From: Anomaloglossus baeobatrachus
Lineage: Eukaryota > Chordata > Amphibia > Anura > Aromobatidae
Direction: 5' to 3'
Assembly: GCF_048569485.1 (NCBI RefSeq)
Contig: NC_134360.1
Span: 208,017,664 to 208,081,663 of the forward strand
DNA length: 64,000 bases
Part shown: piece by piece, positions 22,733 through 33,830 of the stretch
Layout: every line of letters begins with the position of its first letter
How positions within the stretch are numbered: the first letter of the stretch is position 1
Translations under genes and position numbers: made by a program
The notes under the pieces: model-generated
The model's input: the letters and a program-made list of their open reading frames with translations, nothing else
What the model was told of the DNA's origin: nothing
The model's database searches: none

Positions 22733-23192
22733 TTAAAGGGAAAAAATCACTTAGGGCTTAAGGAGACCTTCCAGGATCAGTAAGTTTTATTGTTCTACCT
22801 TATCCTGTTATCTTGCTGTAAGCTCCCTTGAATTCAGTGTCTCCTGCTGCTAGTCAAGTGTATGTAAATACAATTTGCATATTCACTGCTCCCCCCACCC
22901 ACCTCCCAGTGCATTCACTATCACTACTGAGAGGTGGGAGGGAGTATGGGTGGGGGCAGCAGTGCAAATTCAGTTGAGATTTACTTTCACTGATGCCAGT
23001 ACTAACAGGTGAGAGGTGGGAGGAGGGCATATGCAGTTTATATTTACATACACTTGACTAGTGTGCAGGAGACACTGAATTCTATGGAGCTTACAACAAA
23101 ATAACAGGATAATGTAGAGCAATAAAACTTACTTATCCGCAAAGGTCTCCTTTAGTATTGTAATAGGAAATCACCTGACAGATTCTCTTTAA
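22733..23192. mobile_element. TTAA-type MITE, 460 bp
   Basis: The ends TTAAAGGGAA and TTCTCTTTAA are inverted and carry TTAA. Long inner arms match: GTAAGTTTTATTGTTCTACC against its inverse near 23110-23130, and CAAGTGTATGTAAATA against its inverse near 23042-23058. It is non-coding. Confidence 0.75.
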
Positions 23193-23636
23193 GTTATTAT
23201 TGGATGATTCGGCCCAACGTTCCGCCAAAAGTCATGTGCCCCCAACTCCTCTACAACCGAGCCCCTGCCAGACTCCTTTGACGGTCTGTCTCACCAAGAA
23301 CAAAAGGATCATCAGTCCAAAATTGGGCATTTCTGATCCTTATCTCTTCCCCGATGACAGCCGTTCCCTCCGATATTGGAGGGTCCAGGCAACATTCGTC
23401 TAAGGCTAAGTGCATATCCAGTAATCATCCAGCAGATCGGTTTTCATAGCAGGACAAAATAAATTGTACAGACACAACTTTCTCCAGCTATCCCATAGAC
23501 CAAGAATAGAACGGAGGTCAAGCATGCGAATTCTCGGAGTTCCAGAGGCCTGATTTTGGGATCACTGGGGTCCTAGTAGATGGACGCCCATTGATCATCA
23601 AGTTATCGCCTACCCTCTTGTGCATCTACAGACCAT
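23193..23636. other. Non-coding interval, no feature seen
   Basis: Intronic sequence of the Tctex1 gene without recognised elements. Confidence 0.45.
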
Positions 23637-24190
23637 GTGATACTTTCCGACACCTGTTCTTGTGACACTCAGCCCGGGTTCCTCACTCCTGGAGGGGCAA
23701 CTCTTATAAAGGACACTTTCAAAATACCGGTGGCTACCTCTGACTTACCGGGATTGGTTGGAGCCCAACACGGCGGTGACCGGTACATCCCGGTCAATCT
23801 AAAGATAGTGAGTAAAACACCTGGAACCGAAGAGACTGTCAGCCTTGTGATTGCCGTTGCCGTGCGCTTCGGTGCCAACGGCCACTACTCCCCTTATCAT
23901 CCTCCCCGGGGCCCACCCCACCTGTGGGGAGCAGAACCATCTTTGCTGCTACGGCCATCTTCCCCGGATGATCAGCGACCACAGCGGCGACTAATTCCCT
24001 GGCCGCATACTGCAGGTGGTGTCACGAGAGAATCCTCCTCACCCTCATCCACTACTACCCTCATCCTCTCTACCACCCATCCTCCATCCATCCCTTTTAT
24101 TGTACACCTCGGGGCCACGAAGCCGGGCAGGGCCACCCGTGACATCCCCAGACCCGATATCAACGGCCCGGCGACGGAGTAACATTTAAC
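23637..24190. repeat. GC-rich block with a 181-codon open frame, unidentified
   Basis: The plus-strand frame 23637-24182 translates to a proline/threonine/serine-rich sequence without a domain I recognise. GC content rises sharply here relative to both flanks, and the CCCGG/GGGCC-rich style resembles frog LTR-type repeats. It lies in an intron on the strand opposite the Tctex1 gene. It may be part of a dispersed repeat and is unlikely to be a gene. Confidence 0.3.
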
Positions 24191-24323
24191 CCCTGCCCCA
24201 TGTGTGCTACAGTTGCACAGCCGCCACATGTAATTAGCACAGCCCACAGACCCCTGTACAAAGCCCCCTAACCCTACATTAATACATTAGGTTCTATACA
24301 CACATAACAAATTGTGGTCTTAC

Positions 24324-24438
24324 ATTTTTCAGACCCCCAGGATCACTATCCCGATTAGTTGCTCGAAAAGTTACACGGGATAGTTTCACAGCTCCGAGTT
24401 TCTTGCTCTCAATTGTGGCGTCCATAATGCTAGAGGAT
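24324..24438 (-). CDS. Tctex1-type dynein light chain, first coding exon
   Basis: The acceptor CGTTTTAG precedes 13 untranslated bases, then the ATG at 24423-24425. The coding part (102 bp, 34 codons) begins MDATIESKKLGAVKLSRVTF and ends GGLKN at the donor AAT/GTAAGA, phase 0. With exons 2 and 3 the protein is 199 aa, within the usual range for Tctex1-domain proteins with N-terminal tails. An acceptor upstream of the ATG means at least one 5' non-coding exon exists; a candidate is at 28241-28440. Confidence 0.82.
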
Positions 24439-24627
24439 CTAAAACGAAAGGAATCAAGATTTGAGTCTGTAATTTCTCATCCCTTTTAAATTTTAGCAAG
24501 AAAGAGTCTTAACTTGAAACAATCTTAACGAAAAGGAAATTATCCTAAAGGTTTGTCCTAACACTTCCCTGACATCAATGTTGTATAAGAGTTTCTCTAG
24601 GACTTCAAGATTGATGGTCTGTCCTTA

Positions 24628-25215
24628 GGCGGGCTTTGCACGTTGCGACATCGCAAGCCGATGCTACGATGTCGCACGCGATAGTCCCCGCCCCCGTCGC
24701 AGGTACAATATCGTGTAATAGCTGGCGTAGCGAAAATTATCGCTACGCCAGCTTCACATGCACTCACCTGCCCTGCGACCGTCGCTCTCGCCGGCGACCC
24801 GCCTCCTTCCTAAGGGGGCGGGTCGTGCGGCGTCATTGCGACGTCACACGGCAGGCGGCCAATAGCGGCGAAGGGGCGGAGATGAGGATGTAAACATCCC
24901 GCCCACCTCCTTCCTTCCGCATATCCTACGGAAGCCGCGGTGACGCCGGTAGGAGATGTTCCTCGCTCCTGCGACTTCACACACAGCGATGTGTGCTGCC
25001 GCAGGAGCAAGGAACAACATTGGACCGTCGCGTCAGCGTAATTATGGATTACGCCGACGCTGCACCGATGATACGATTATGACGATTTTGCGCTCGTTGA
25101 TCGTAACATCTAGGTTTTACACACTACGATGTCGCATGCGATGCCGGATGTGCGTCACTTTCAATTTGACCCCACCGACATCGCACCTGCGATGTCGTAG
25201 TGTGCAAAGCCCGCC
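24628..25215. mobile_element. PIF/Harbinger-type MITE, copy 2, 588 bp
   Basis: The ends GGCGGGCTTTGCACGTTGCG and, inverted, TAGTGTGCAAAGCCCGCC are well kept, and TTA is duplicated at 24625-24627 and 25216-25218. The 3-bp TWA target and G-rich ends fit PIF/Harbinger. CpG-rich inner inverted repeats (TAGCGAAAATTATCGCTA) are preserved. It is related to 1678-2258. Confidence 0.82.
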
Positions 25216-25285
25216 TTAGAATTGATATTTGATCAGGACGGTTAAAGGGTTGCAGCCCTCTGCTTTATGCATCCGGAAAAGTCCG

Positions 25286-25612
25286 TATACTGCATATCAC
25301 AAAAGTAAGTACACCCCTCACATTTTTGTAAATATTTTATTATATCTTTTCATGGGACAACACTGAACATCTGACACTTAGATACAAAGTACAGTGTCAG
25401 TGTGCAGCTTATATAACAGTGTAAATTTGGTGTCCTCTAAATAACTCAACACACAGCCATTAATGTCTAAACCACTGGCAACAAAATTGAGTACACCCCT
25501 AAGTGAAAATGGACAAATTGTGCCCAATGATGTCGTGTGACTCATTAGTGTTACAAGATCTCAGGTGTAAATGTGAAGCACTCCTTTAGCATTCTTGGCA
25601 GGACCCACAATT
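25286..25612. mobile_element. Deleted Tc1/mariner remnant
   Basis: The left end CACAAAAGTAAGTACACCCC and following 250 bp match a widespread vertebrate Tc1 family (AGTACACCCCTAAGTGAAAA). After about 25535 the sequence jumps to the family's other arm (GTTACAAGATCTCAGGTGTA), so the transposase gene has been deleted. The second TIR is missing. Confidence 0.75.
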
Positions 25613-25639
25613 AAAGGAAATGAACACCTTTCAGAGCTA

Positions 25640-25975
25640 TTTACATATACATTGCTGGCTGCAGAATGAGTTAACAGAGAATCCATTATGGAGAGTTTGT
25701 AACTCTATATGACTATTTCAGAGCTCAAATTTCTGACATCAGAGTTCAACTTAACTTTCATGTGTTTTGCAATAAGCACTGACAAGTTCAGTAAAAGACA
25801 AATAATATAGTTACAAACTCTCCCATCAAATGAGTTCACTGATAGATTCACAGTTAACTCATTCTTCAGCCAGCAATGTGCATCAAAACAAAGAAGTTTG
25901 TGTTTAAAAGCGAAAGGGTGCAAACTTTTTAATGAAACCCAATTGCAATAATACCTCGATGCCACTGGGAATAAA
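25640..25975. mobile_element. Foldback MITE, diverged copy
   Basis: CTGCAGAATGAGTTAACAGA and GAGAGTTTGTAACTCTATAT on the left are mirrored by ATAGTTACAAACTCTC and CACAGTTAACTCATTC on the right. The arms match the larger palindrome at 27715-28145. Confidence 0.7.
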
Positions 25976-25984
25976 ATAAGAAAG

Positions 25985-27095
25985 AAAAAATAAAATGGTG
26001 CAGGATGAACGCTATTTTTGATAATCAGCCAAGGTAAAGCAGACAGCTGGGGGCTGATATTATCAGGATGGGAAGGTCCATGATTACTTGGCCCTTCCCA
26101 GCTTTAAAATAACAGCCCACAGCCGCCTCAGAAATTGTGCATCCATTAAATGCGCCAATTCAGGCTCTTCGTCCTGGCTCTTCCCGATTGCCCTGGTGCG
26201 GTGGCAATCGGGGTGATAATACTTTTGGTGTTGATATCAATTGTGAATTGATAGCTGGTATCAAGCCCGAGGTTAGTAATGGATAGGCGTCTATCCAACA
26301 CCCCCATTACTAATCAGGCAAGTGTACAGTTAAAAACACACATACGGCAAAAAAATAGTTGATTTGATTAAGCACTCCCCCCACATTCCCTTGTTCACCA
26401 ATTTATTAATTATAAAAAATCCTCGAAGTTCTGACGTAATCCAATGGTCTAATGTCCAACGACGCCCATTGAATCCTGAGAAAAAGGCTCCATAGGTCAC
26501 GACTGGTCAGCGGCAGACCCAGAATTTCTCACAAGCGTGTTTAGTACTGGGGGGGTCTGATAGATGCCTCTCCATTACTAACCACTGGGCTTGATGCCAG
26601 CTGTCAATTCACAGCTGACATTAACCACACAAATATTACCTCGATTGCCATCGCACCAGGGCAATCGGTAAAAGCCAGGACGAAGAACCAGATTTGGCGC
26701 ATCTAATGGATGTGCCACTTCTAGGATGGCTGTGGGCTGCTATATTTAGGCTGGGAAGGGGCCAAATAACCATGGGCCTTCCCAGCCTGATATTACCAGC
26801 CCCCAGCTGTCTGCTTTACCTTGGCTGGTTATCAAAAAGTAGGGGGGACCCCACATCATTTTTCTTTTTAATTTATTTATTGCTTATCAACATTTGTTTG
26901 TAGGGCAATTGTCCTGCTCTTACCCCATTTTGCTTCCTTTTGCAGCCCTCTAGCCCTTGCTATGATCATTTTACAGCACCAAAGTTAGGGTTCCCATTGA
27001 CTTATATGGGTTTCGGAATCCGGGTAACGAACGAAACTTGTAACTAAAGCCCGGGCGAACCCGAATATCCATGGGTCTACTCATCCCTACTTATG
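25985..27095. repeat. Dispersed repeat in inverted arrangement
   Basis: Block 26010-26330 (GCCAAGGTAAAGCAGACAGC) is repeated inverted at 26560-26860 (GCTGTCTGCTTTACCTTGGC). The right side ends with a frog-type terminus near 27050-27090 (CCGAATATCC, CTACTCATCCCTA). It shares sequence with 11265-11810. It is non-coding. Confidence 0.65.
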
Positions 27096-27714
27096 ATAGT
27101 AATGTCTAAACTGAAATGATGAAAGTAGTAGCAGAACGCCACGCCAAGTGTTGTACGTGCCACGGGTTCTGCTGTGTTATGGTGTGGTTGCCAGTGGCAC
27201 TAGAAATGTGTTGTGCCAAGAGGTCTATATCACAGAAAACACAGAATACAGTATATCCTACAACCAGTGGATAAACATAAGACAAGGAAGGTTGGATAAA
27301 ACTAGAAAATATTCCCTAATGGTGCATAGGAAGAATATGATAAGTCTCAACGTGCACATTCACATTAAATGTCCAATGGTTGGACCCTAATTCACTATCA
27401 TTGATCAGATTATGAGAGCCCACCTACCACAACAAGGTGACCTCATTCAAGTTTACCCTACACTAATATCTGCCGATCCCCCATACGAGCAGATTTACTG
27501 AATCCTTCTCCCCCCTGACATCGGGGAAGAGGTAAGACACCCTTACATATTAGAAGGTAGACCGCTCCCACTGAAAAATAGCAAGCTGATCCAACATTAA
27601 TCTGTGTATGGCCATTTTTATTTTTTATTTTTAATCAAATGCATTTAATTAATGCTAAAAATCAATTTTGCAATTTGGTTTAATTAAAAAAACAATAAAT
27701 AAGGCTAAATATTA
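27096..27714. other. Non-coding interval, no feature seen
   Basis: Ordinary sequence becoming AT-rich after 27600, with a short duplicated block GGCTAAATATTATTTTT at about 27703 and 27737. Confidence 0.5.
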
Positions 27715-28145
27715 TTTTTATTAACAATAAATAAAAAGGCTAAATATTATTTTTGCAATTGGGGTATATTAAAAAAATATTGTTTGATTTCAATAGCTTC
27801 TGTGATACATCATCCTATTATGACTGCAGAATGAGTTAACTGAGAATCAGTCAGTGAGTCCGATTTGACAGGGAGTTTGTAACTTTTTTTAGTTAATTTC
27901 TCACCGCAGACCGCATCAAAGTTGAATGTGCAGAAAACAGACGTTTTCTGCACATTCAACTTTGATGCGGTCTGTGGTGAGAAATTATCTAAAAAAGAGT
28001 TACAAACTCCCTGTCATAGCAGACTCACTGACTGATTCTCAGTTAACTCATTCTGCAGTCAGAATAGGATAATGTACCACAGAAGCTATAGAAATCAAAC
28101 AATGATAATTTTTTAATATACCTCAATTGCAAAAATATTATTTAG
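27715..28145. mobile_element. Large palindromic foldback MITE
   Basis: Arms of about 200 bp mirror each other around 27937 (GCAGAAAACAGACGTTTTCTGC). CTGCAGAATGAGTTAACTGA pairs with TCAGTTAACTCATTCTGCAG, and the outer TTGCAATTGGGGTATATTAA pairs with its inverse at about 28115-28134. It is non-coding and very well preserved, so it is recent or kept alike by conversion. Confidence 0.85.
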
Positions 28146-28240
28146 CCTCAAATGCATGCATTTAAGCAAGAACAACAATTGTCTAAAAAGATGGACAGCC
28201 CCTTCAATGGAATTAATGGCATGTATTGTTTAGTTCTTAC

Positions 28241-28440
28241 ATTTAGCAGGTATTGTCAGTGCGCTGTTACATCCGTCCCTCCGCGGTGACTTGTAGATGA
28301 GTCCCCTCCAGCATCCGATGCCCAGAGCTCCGTGCAGCGAGAGGTGAAGCCTCCTGTAGGGGCGTTTAATACTGTGCTGTGTTTACACCTAGGTTTCCAA
28401 CGCTCTGACTCGCTATCAATTACTCTTTATTTTGACGACT
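28241..28440 (-). other. Possible 5' non-coding exon and promoter region of the Tctex1 gene
   Basis: On the minus strand a stretch with several CpGs in an otherwise AT-rich area ends at a good donor, CTGCTAAAT/GTAAGAAC. The first coding exon needs an upstream exon, and this lies 3.8 kb upstream in the right orientation. A GTTGGAAAC/GGTTTCCAAC half-site near 28391-28400 resembles half of an RFX X-box, used by many ciliary genes, but the match is incomplete. No transcript evidence is available. Confidence 0.35.
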
Positions 28441-28545
28441 TTGTCTGGCTGCAAGTTCTGCAAACATAACAACAGAACGGACGAGTTATGGACGCAGCTA
28501 CAGATTGTGATTAACCCCTTAATGCAACAGCCAGAATCTGTCACC

Positions 28546-29115
28546 AGGTTTTTGCCACTAAATCTGAGAGCAGCATAATGTAGGGATCCTGATTCCAGCG
28601 ATGTGTCACTTACTGGGCTGCTTAGTGTAGTTTTGATAAAATCACTGTTTAATCAGCAGTAGATTATCATTACAGGAATACTTGGCGTGCTGCAGGTAGT
28701 CCAGCATATTCATGAGCTCTGTATAGCTGCTAGGTCTGCAGCAGAGAAAACATTGATTTTATCAAAATGACAGCAAACAGCTCAGTAAGTGACACATCAC
28801 TGGAATCAGGGTCTCTGTCTCTACATTATGCTGCTGCAGGTAGTCCAGCATATTCATGAGCTCTGTATAGATGCTACTAGGTCTGCAGCAGAGAAAACAT
28901 TGATTTTATCAAAATGACAACAAACAGCTCAGTAAGTGACACATCGCTGGAATCAGGGTCTCTGTCTCTACATTATGCTGCTGCAGGTAGCCCAGCATAT
29001 TCATGAGCTCTGTATAACTGCTAGATCTGCAGCAGAGAAAACCTTGATTTTATCAAAATGACAACAAACAGCTCAGTAAGTGACACATCGCTGGAATCAA
29101 GGTCTCTGTCTCTGC
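28546..29115. repeat. About 145-bp unit in three tandem copies plus a distal partial copy
   Basis: TGCAGGTAGTCCAGCATATT recurs at about 28691, 28835 and 28982 (spacing 144 and 147 bp). Each is followed by GCAGCAGAGAAAACATTGAT and AGCTCAGTAAGTGACACATC. The block 28546-28680 carries a diverged inverse-like relative. Confidence 0.85.
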
Positions 29116-29164
29116 ATTATGCTGCTTTCAGAGGAGGTAGCAAGAGCCTGGGGGGGGGTTGTAT

Positions 29165-29552
29165 GGAGAGCACCACTCCAGTGTTTATTATTTCCCCACT
29201 GAAGTGCCGCTTTAAGTCCCCTGCCCCGGGTCTTATACTCACCTGTTTTCGTCTTTTTACAGAGTGGCTCCCTTTGGTCTCCTGTGATTTGTAACCTGCC
29301 GGCAGCTCCAGAGTTTCATGATGTCCAACTCAATACAAGTCTATGAGAGCCTCGTTCTGCCTCTCATAGACTTGTATTGAGTGCTTGTGATGTAAATTCT
29401 GACTTCCAGCCAATCAGGAGCTGCGATCACAAGATGGCACAGTAAAAATGTAAAGACGCTGGAGGGGGAGTATAAGACCGGGGGCAGGGGACTTGGGTTT
29501 AAAGCACCACTACAGCACTAAAAGACCCTCGCTGGAGTGGTCCTTTACAGGA
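29165..29552. mobile_element. Palindromic MITE
   Basis: AGCACCACTCCAGTG on the left mirrors GCTGGAGTGGTCCTTTA on the right. The inner arms CAATACAAGTCTATGAGAG and CTCATAGACTTGTATTG form a perfect hairpin at 29331-29382. It is non-coding. Confidence 0.75.
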
Positions 29553-29829
29553 GTTGCTTAATCAATCTTCAGCAGCGATCCCCAGTGTCCTGCTTGCCAA
29601 GGTGGCAGTGTGCTCCTGAAGATTGACTGGGTCTTAGTAGATTTCTGCAGTACAGAATACATTAGAAATTACTACAATTTTCATTAAATCTGGAAAGAAA
29701 AACCTTAAGACATAAAAGACACTTCTAGGGTTATAAATTCCTACAGCAGCAGGATCAATAATACCATGAGGTTTACTCAACATGGCTCAGCAACGGGTAC
29801 AGAAGAAATCTCCTCCTGGGGGGAATAAT
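29553..29829. other. Non-coding interval, no feature seen
   Basis: Ordinary sequence without named repeats. Confidence 0.5.
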
Positions 29830-30027
29830 ATGAAATCATATGATTAGAGTCAAATTTGGGGGTCCTGGATTCAAACCCACCAAATACAATATCTGTATGG
29901 AGTTTGTATGTTCTCCCAGTGTTGTATGTGTTTCCTACGAGTTCTCTGGTTTCCTCCCACACTCCAAAGACATATAGATAGGAAATTTTAGATTGTGAGC
30001 CCCAATGGGGACAGTGATGATACTGAT

Positions 30028-30081
<54 letters not shown>

Positions 30082-30160
30082 TGTACATACATACATACAC
30101 ATATATCTATATCGCTGAATAATATGACGGTGCTATATAAGTGAGTTAAATAAATTCTCA
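29830..30160 (+). mobile_element. tRNA-derived SINE of V-SINE type
   Basis: A pol III B-box-like GGATTCAAACCC at 29867-29878 is followed by the vertebrate SINE central domain (TGTATGGAGTTTGTATGTTC, GGTTTCCTCCCACACTCCAA). The tail is L2-like (TAGATTGTGAGCCCCAATGG ... GGTGCTATATAAG). It is split by an AT dinucleotide run. The parts are those of V-SINEs mobilised by L2-type LINEs. Confidence 0.6.
30029..30080. repeat. (TA)n microsatellite
   Basis: About 25 uninterrupted TA units inside the SINE tail. Confidence 0.95.
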
Positions 30161-30307
30161 TATTTAGAAGTTATCACTAATCCAAAGGTGTGGTCCAGCC
30201 ATTAATCCCAGGAATGACTGTGAAATGCCCAGGCAGAATAGAGCAGTGGGTAGACACGTGCACGACCGCTCAACCTATTCTCTATGGGATTGCTGAGCAG
30301 AGTGCTT

Positions 30308-30669
30308 GGATTTTTCCAGCACTCCCATAGAGAATGAATGAAACGTTGCACTTTAGTGATAAGTGGGCACTACCCTGCTCGGGTGCTCACTAGGTGAAAC
30401 GAGCAGGTTGGATACTCAGGCAGGCTCGACTTGAGTTCTGATCATATCATAATGGGAGTTAATGGGAAACTCCAGCATTTTTACAATAGACCCTCCTGGA
30501 AAAATGCTCGAGTCCCTCATTGACTTCCATTATACTCTGATATTCAAGTCAAGCTCATCGAAAAATCCAAACTGCTCGTTACGAGTACCGAGTACCCGAG
30601 CATGGTAGTGTTCGCTCATCAGTAAAGTGCAACGTTTCATTCATTTTCTATGGGAGTGCTGGAAAAACC
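30308..30669. mobile_element. Foldback containing a MITE (source type of the 47-bp array)
   Basis: The inner MITE 30354-30624 has inverted ends TAGTGATAAGTGGGCACTAC and the inverse GGTAGTGTTCGCTCATCAGTA. It is wrapped by a second inverted pair of about 45 bp (30308-30353 and 30625-30669, GAAACGTTGCACTT and its inverse). The last 47 bp of the MITE equal one unit of the array that follows. Confidence 0.75.
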
Positions 30670-32714
30670 TGGTAGTGCCCGCTCATCACTAGTTACGAGT
30701 ACTGAGCACCTGAGCATGGTAGTGCCCGCTCATCACTAGTTATGAGTACTGAGCACCCGAGCATGGTAGTGCCCGCTCATCACTAGTTACCAGTACTGAG
30801 CACCTGAGCATGGTAGTGCCCGCTCATCACTAGTTATCAGTACTGAGCACCTGAGCATGGTAGTGCCTGCTCATCACTAGTTACCAGTACTGAGCACCTG
30901 AGCATGGTAGTGCCCGCTCATCACTAGTTACGAGTACTGAGCACCTGAGCATGGTAGTGCCTGCTCATCACTAGTTACCAGTACTGAGCACCTGAGCATG
31001 GTAGTGCCCGCTCATCACTAGTTACGAGTACCGAGCGCCTGAGCATGGTAGTGCTCGCTCATCACTAGTTACCAGTACTGAGCACCTGAGCATAGTAGTG
31101 CCCGCTCATCACTAGTTACCAGTACTGAGCACCTGAGCATGGTAGTGCCCGCTCATCACTAGTTACCAGTACTGAGCACCTGAGCATGGTAGTGCTCGCT
31201 CATCACTAGTTACCAGTACTGAGCACCCGAGCATGGTAGTGCCCGCTCATCACTAGTTACCAGTACTGAGCACCTGAGCATGGTAGTGCTCGCTCATCAC
31301 TAGTTACCAGTACAGAGCACCTGAGCATGGTAGTGCTCGCTCATCACTAGTTACCAGTACAGAGCACCTGAGCATGGTAGTGCCTGCTCATCACTAGTTA
31401 CCAGTACTGAGCACCCGAGCATGGTAGTGCTCGCTCATCACTAGTTACCAGTACTGAGCACCCGAGCATGGTAGTGCCCGCTCATCACTAGTTACCAGTA
31501 CTGAGCACCTGAGCATGGTAGTGCCCGCTCATCACTAGTTACGTGTACTGAGCACCCGAGCATGGTAGTGCTCACTCATCACTAGTTACCAGTACTGAGC
31601 ACCTGAGCATGGTAGTGCCCGCTCATTACTAGTTACCAGTACTGAGCACCTGAGCATGGTAGTGCTCGCTCATCACTAGTTACCAGTACTGAGCACCTGA
31701 GCATGGTAGTGCCCGCTCATCACTAGTTACGAGTACTGAGCACCTGAGCATGGTAGTGCTTGCTCATCACTAGTTACGAGTACCGAGCGCCTGAGCATGG
31801 TAGTGCTCGCTCATCACTAGTTACCAGTACTGAGCACCCGAGCATGGTAGTGCTCGCTCATCACTAGTTACCAGTACTGAGCACCTGAGCATGGTAGTGC
31901 CCGCTCATCACTAGTTACCAGTACTGAGCACCTGAGCATGGTAGTGCCCGCTCATCACTAGTTACGTGTACTGAGCACCCAAGCATGGTAGTGCTCACTC
32001 ATCACTAGTCACGAGTATTGAGCACCCGAACATGGTAGTGCTCACTCATCACTAGTTACAAGTACTGAGCACCCGAGCATGGTAGTGCTCACTCATCACT
32101 AATTATGAGTACCAAGCATCCGAGCATGGTAGTGCTCACTCATCACTAGTTATGAGTACCAAGCATCCGAGCATGGTAGTGCTCACTCATCACTAGTTAT
32201 GAGTACCAAGCATCCGAGCATGGTAGTGCTCACTCATCACTAGTTATGAGTACCAAGCATCCGAGCATGGTAGTGCTCACTCATCACTAGTTATGAGTAC
32301 CAAGCATCCGAGCATGGTAGTGCTCACTCATCACTAGTTACCAGTACTGAGCACCTGAGCATGGTAGTGCCCGCTCATCACTAGTTACGAGTACAGAGCA
32401 CCCGAGCATGGTAGTGCTCACTCATCACTAGTTACGAGTACAGAGAACCTGAACATGGTAGTGCTCACTCATCACTAGTTACAAGTACTGAGCACCCGAG
32501 CATGGTAGTGCCCGCTCATCACTAGTTACGAGTACCAAGCACCTGAGCATGGTAGTGCTCACTCATCACTAGTTATGAGTACCAAGCATCCCAGCATGGT
32601 AGTGCTCACTCATCACTAGTTATGAGTACCAAGCATCCGAGCATGGTAGTGCTCACTCATCACTAGTTACGAGTACAGAGCACCTGAACATGGTAGTGCT
32701 CACTCATCATTAGT
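30670..32714. repeat. 47-bp tandem array 1, about 43 units
   Basis: The unit joins AGTTACGAGTACTGAGCACC to TGAGCATGGTAGTGCCCGCT and closes with CATCACT. Variation is clustered: five near-identical ATGAGTACCAAGCATCC units lie together at about 32100-32310, showing local re-amplification. The same unit forms array 2 at 55.1-57.6 kb. The unit equals the terminal inverted repeat of the adjacent MITE. Units are contiguous without unique spacers, so it is not a CRISPR array. Confidence 0.95.
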
Positions 32715-33828
32715 GCACATGCATCCACTCAGAAGGGATATTTCAGAACCCCATTCTCAAGATCAGTGGCAACAGACCGACCCCCAATTTTGGGTCAGTG
32801 ATAACCTTCAAAGGACATTTTCCATTTTTAAAAGTTAATTCTTACCTTTCCATGTTATCACTAATTCATGGGAGAGGTAATGACTTGCTGATTACTGGAG
32901 TGTCCGACCTCTGACACGGCCACTTATCCCGGGAGCGGAGCTATGAAATGTCTTGCCTGAATGGAGCCGTGGCCAGACATTCATACCACTTCTCGATTCA
33001 TTGACTATAGAACTGCCAGGGAAAGCCGAGAACAGAGCTTCTGTAAAGAAGACATTCAAAGCATATCCTTTGGCAATGCAATAACTTTTAAAATGGGAAT
33101 AACCTTTTAAAAGAAATCTTAGAGCTTTGATATAAAATCTGTTACACCCACATTTAAGGCACCATTCATTATTGCACCTTATTATTTAATACTTATTAAA
33201 AGTCTATTTTATGTGGTTCCCTGTTGTGTTAGTCATTGAGGATGGGATTTTGGGTTTCCAGAACTTTTTGTGCAAATATTCTTTAGTCCCCCTGGAGTAA
33301 TATCATATAGATTTGGGACTTTTTCAGCAATTTTTGCTCAAAAAGGTGCAAAACGATTAAAGGCAAAAATAAGGAGCAGATTTGATATTGTGCAAAATTC
33401 ATAAACAATTTGAAAAGTTAATTGCAAAATAAAAACATCGATAAATTCCACAAGACAGAAAAGTGACAAAAAAAATCCAACAAATGATGAATTGTGGACC
33501 ATACGTTAGTGAGTGAATGCGATGGGGACTGCAGACACTCCGCTTACTGGGACCGGAATAAACACTTATTATAAGTCCGCTATATAAATATAACATGTGA
33601 ATCAAGTTTTCCTTTGAGGTTTTAGACTAATTATTGTTTCATAAGAAAGAAAATGTCAGTACAGCTATTCTGTGGTTTTAAATGAGATGGGCTGTGTCTC
33701 CGGCTGCAGAGACCAGAGATGAAAGGTTTGGCAATAATCCCAGTTTTATGGGAGCAACGAGCAGACCCCAATAATGGGGGTTTCCTGGGAAAAGATAACA
33801 AAGCACAATGTAGATATTGTGCTGGAAA
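32715..33828. other. Non-coding interval, no feature seen
   Basis: Ordinary sequence between array 1 and the next Tc1 element. No exon or named repeat was found. Confidence 0.5.
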
Positions 33829-33830
33829 TA

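Noticed and set aside
30670-32714. CRISPR-like regular repeats
   Set aside because: Units are contiguous, with no unique spacers, in a vertebrate genome; it is a satellite.
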